A DNA stretch of 64,000 nt. It comes from Occallatibacter riparius. Its GTDB lineage: Bacteria > Acidobacteriota > Terriglobia > Terriglobales > Acidobacteriaceae. Below are positions 63,033-64,000 of this stretch, piece after piece. The position numbers and the translations under genes are program-made. Position 1 is the stretch's first letter, and each line of letters begins with the position of its first letter. Where the stretch lies: contig NZ_CP093313.1 in the NCBI RefSeq assembly GCF_025264625.1, positions 1,860,001 through 1,924,000 of the forward strand, written 5' to 3'. The notes below the pieces were generated by a model, which saw only the letters and a list, made by a program, of their open reading frames with translations, had not been told where the DNA came from and searched no databases.

Positions 63033-63992
63033 GTGACACAGATGGTTTGTGGCGTAGATGTTGCTTCCGAGTCCCTGGAAGTTCGCATTGGCCAGCAGGG
63101 TGCGGCAGGGTCTTTCCCCAACACCCCCGAAGGGATTATGGCGCTGGGCGCCTTTTGCCAGGCACATCAGGTTGAAATGGTGGCCATGGAAGCCACCGGC
63201 GGGTACGAACAACTGGCGTTTGCGCAGCTATCGGAACAAGGCCTTGCGGTGGCCATCGTGAACCCGCGCGCGGTGCGCCAGTTCGCTCAGAGCATGGGCT
63301 CACTGGAGAAGACCGATCGCATCGACGCCGCCATGATCGCCTGGTACGCCGAAGTGAAGAAGCCGCAGCCAGCCTGCCTGACGCCGCCCGGCCAGCAGCA
63401 GTTGCGGGCGCTGGTCACGCGTCTTCGCCAGCTGACCGATGTGCGTACGGCGCAACGCAACCAGCAGCGGTTGGTTACCGATCGCGCCGTGCAGGTTTCC
63501 TTCGCCAAGTTGCTGGCCTTCGTTGCCCGCCAGATCCGCGATCTGGAGCAGCGCATCGCCAGGCTGATCGAGCAGGACCCGCTGTGGCGGGAACTCAACC
63601 AGGCATTTCGCACCATCAAAGGCGTGGCCGACCGCACCGTGGCGCGGTTGATGGCGGAGATGCCGGAGATCGGCCTGCTGTCCAACAAGACCGTCTCCAA
63701 ACTGGCCGGGCTGGCTCCTTTGGCCAACGACTCGGGAAAGCAGCAGGGCAAACGCGCGGTGCGGGGAGGACGCGCCGCGGTGCGCGACATCCTCTACCTC
63801 GTGGCTGGTGTGGCGGGCCGCTTCGAGCCGGACTTCACCGCCTTTCAGCAGCGCCTCCGCGCGGCCGGCAAGCCGCCCAAGGTCGTCCGCATTGCGCTCG
63901 CCCACAAGCTGCTGGTGCGGCTCAACGCCAAGGCCCGCGAGGTGCGCTGTCGGCTGGCGCTTCAGACCACTTCCTCCCGGGCTTGCGCCTGA
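63033..63992 (+). mobile_element. IS110-family transposase (DEDD recombinase)
   Basis: 319 residues from GTG 63033. The N-terminal RuvC-like domain has D9 (CGVDVASESLEV), E53 (MEATGGYE), D95 and D98 (EKTDRIDAA), the DEDD set. The C-terminal Transposase_20 domain has GLAPLANDSGKQQGKRAVRG with the candidate nucleophile S234 and RAAVRDILYLVAGV. All catalytic residues are intact, so it may be active. The coding sequence ends 8 bp before the window edge, so the right end is not visible. Such elements lack classical terminal inverted repeats and insert at RNA-guided sites. Confidence 0.93.
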
Positions 63993-64000
63993 ACATGCTA

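Overview
The window looks like a chromosome segment of a heterotrophic soil bacterium of the Acidobacteriota (Acidobacteriaceae/Terriglobia-like). I base this on the high-GC sequence, two very large Oar-type TonB-dependent receptors with N-terminal carboxypeptidase-regulatory-like domains, a CRTAC1/ASPIC protein beside TPR proteins, several secreted glycoside hydrolases (GH92, GH20, GH35-like and a six-hairpin enzyme), and a kdp locus with a split KdpD. The lineage is inferred from gene content; no rRNA or tRNA gene is visible.

Layout. 1-9.4 kb: the 3' part of a glycine-rich surface or fibre-like protein, an ABC exporter broken by one frameshift, an exported glycoside hydrolase, and a two-gene unit of a class I isoprenoid-synthase-like protein plus ogt. 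9.4-22.8 kb: the first TonB-dependent receptor with its own promoter and terminator, two TPR proteins, a small membrane protein, a CRTAC1 protein, a two-subunit Tat-exported molybdenum hydroxylase, and a convergent SDR enzyme. 22.9-32.6 kb: a complete potassium-stress locus, in the order KdpD-type kinase, kdpE, a 27-residue small protein, kdpF, kdpA, kdpB, kdpC, and then two tandem KdpD N-terminal/USP proteins. 32.6-35.1 kb: cytochrome bd oxidase (cydAB, minus strand) with a CRP/FNR-like site upstream. 35.2-41.2 kb: a GH92 mannosidase, an alanyl-tRNA editing protein, a GlmS-like isomerase without a glutaminase domain, and a metallophosphoesterase. 41.8-52.5 kb: a trehalose/glycogen and probable osmolyte block (TreS-maltokinase fusion, GT-A-like protein, MscS-like membrane protein, GT4, glycogen debranching enzyme), then thpR and a NUDIX hydrolase. 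52.7-62.7 kb: an acidobacterial-type hypothetical protein carrying an in-frame repeat, a GH20 hexosaminidase, a second TonB-dependent receptor, a small membrane protein, and a frameshifted GH35/DUF5597 gene. 63.0-64.0 kb: an IS110-family transposase preceded by a foldable non-coding leader.

The most notable observations are regulatory or architectural. An identical 18-bp direct-repeat box (CGTTTATGTGCCGTTTAG) lies exactly 11 bp upstream of a TACNAT -10 element in front of both the kdp kinase/kdpE unit and the kdpFABC unit, with an inverted partial copy between them; this is a strong candidate KdpE regulon site. KdpD is split into one kinase and two N-terminal sensors, the first with degenerate nucleotide-binding motifs. 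The two TonB-receptor promoters share the same -10 (TATTGT) and a 14/15-nt motif just downstream of the predicted transcription start. A CRP/FNR-like palindrome sits near -42 of the predicted cydAB promoter. A 39-bp intergenic repeat lies in frame inside a coding sequence. Two genes are each broken by what looks like a single-base indel, which may be real or may be sequence error.
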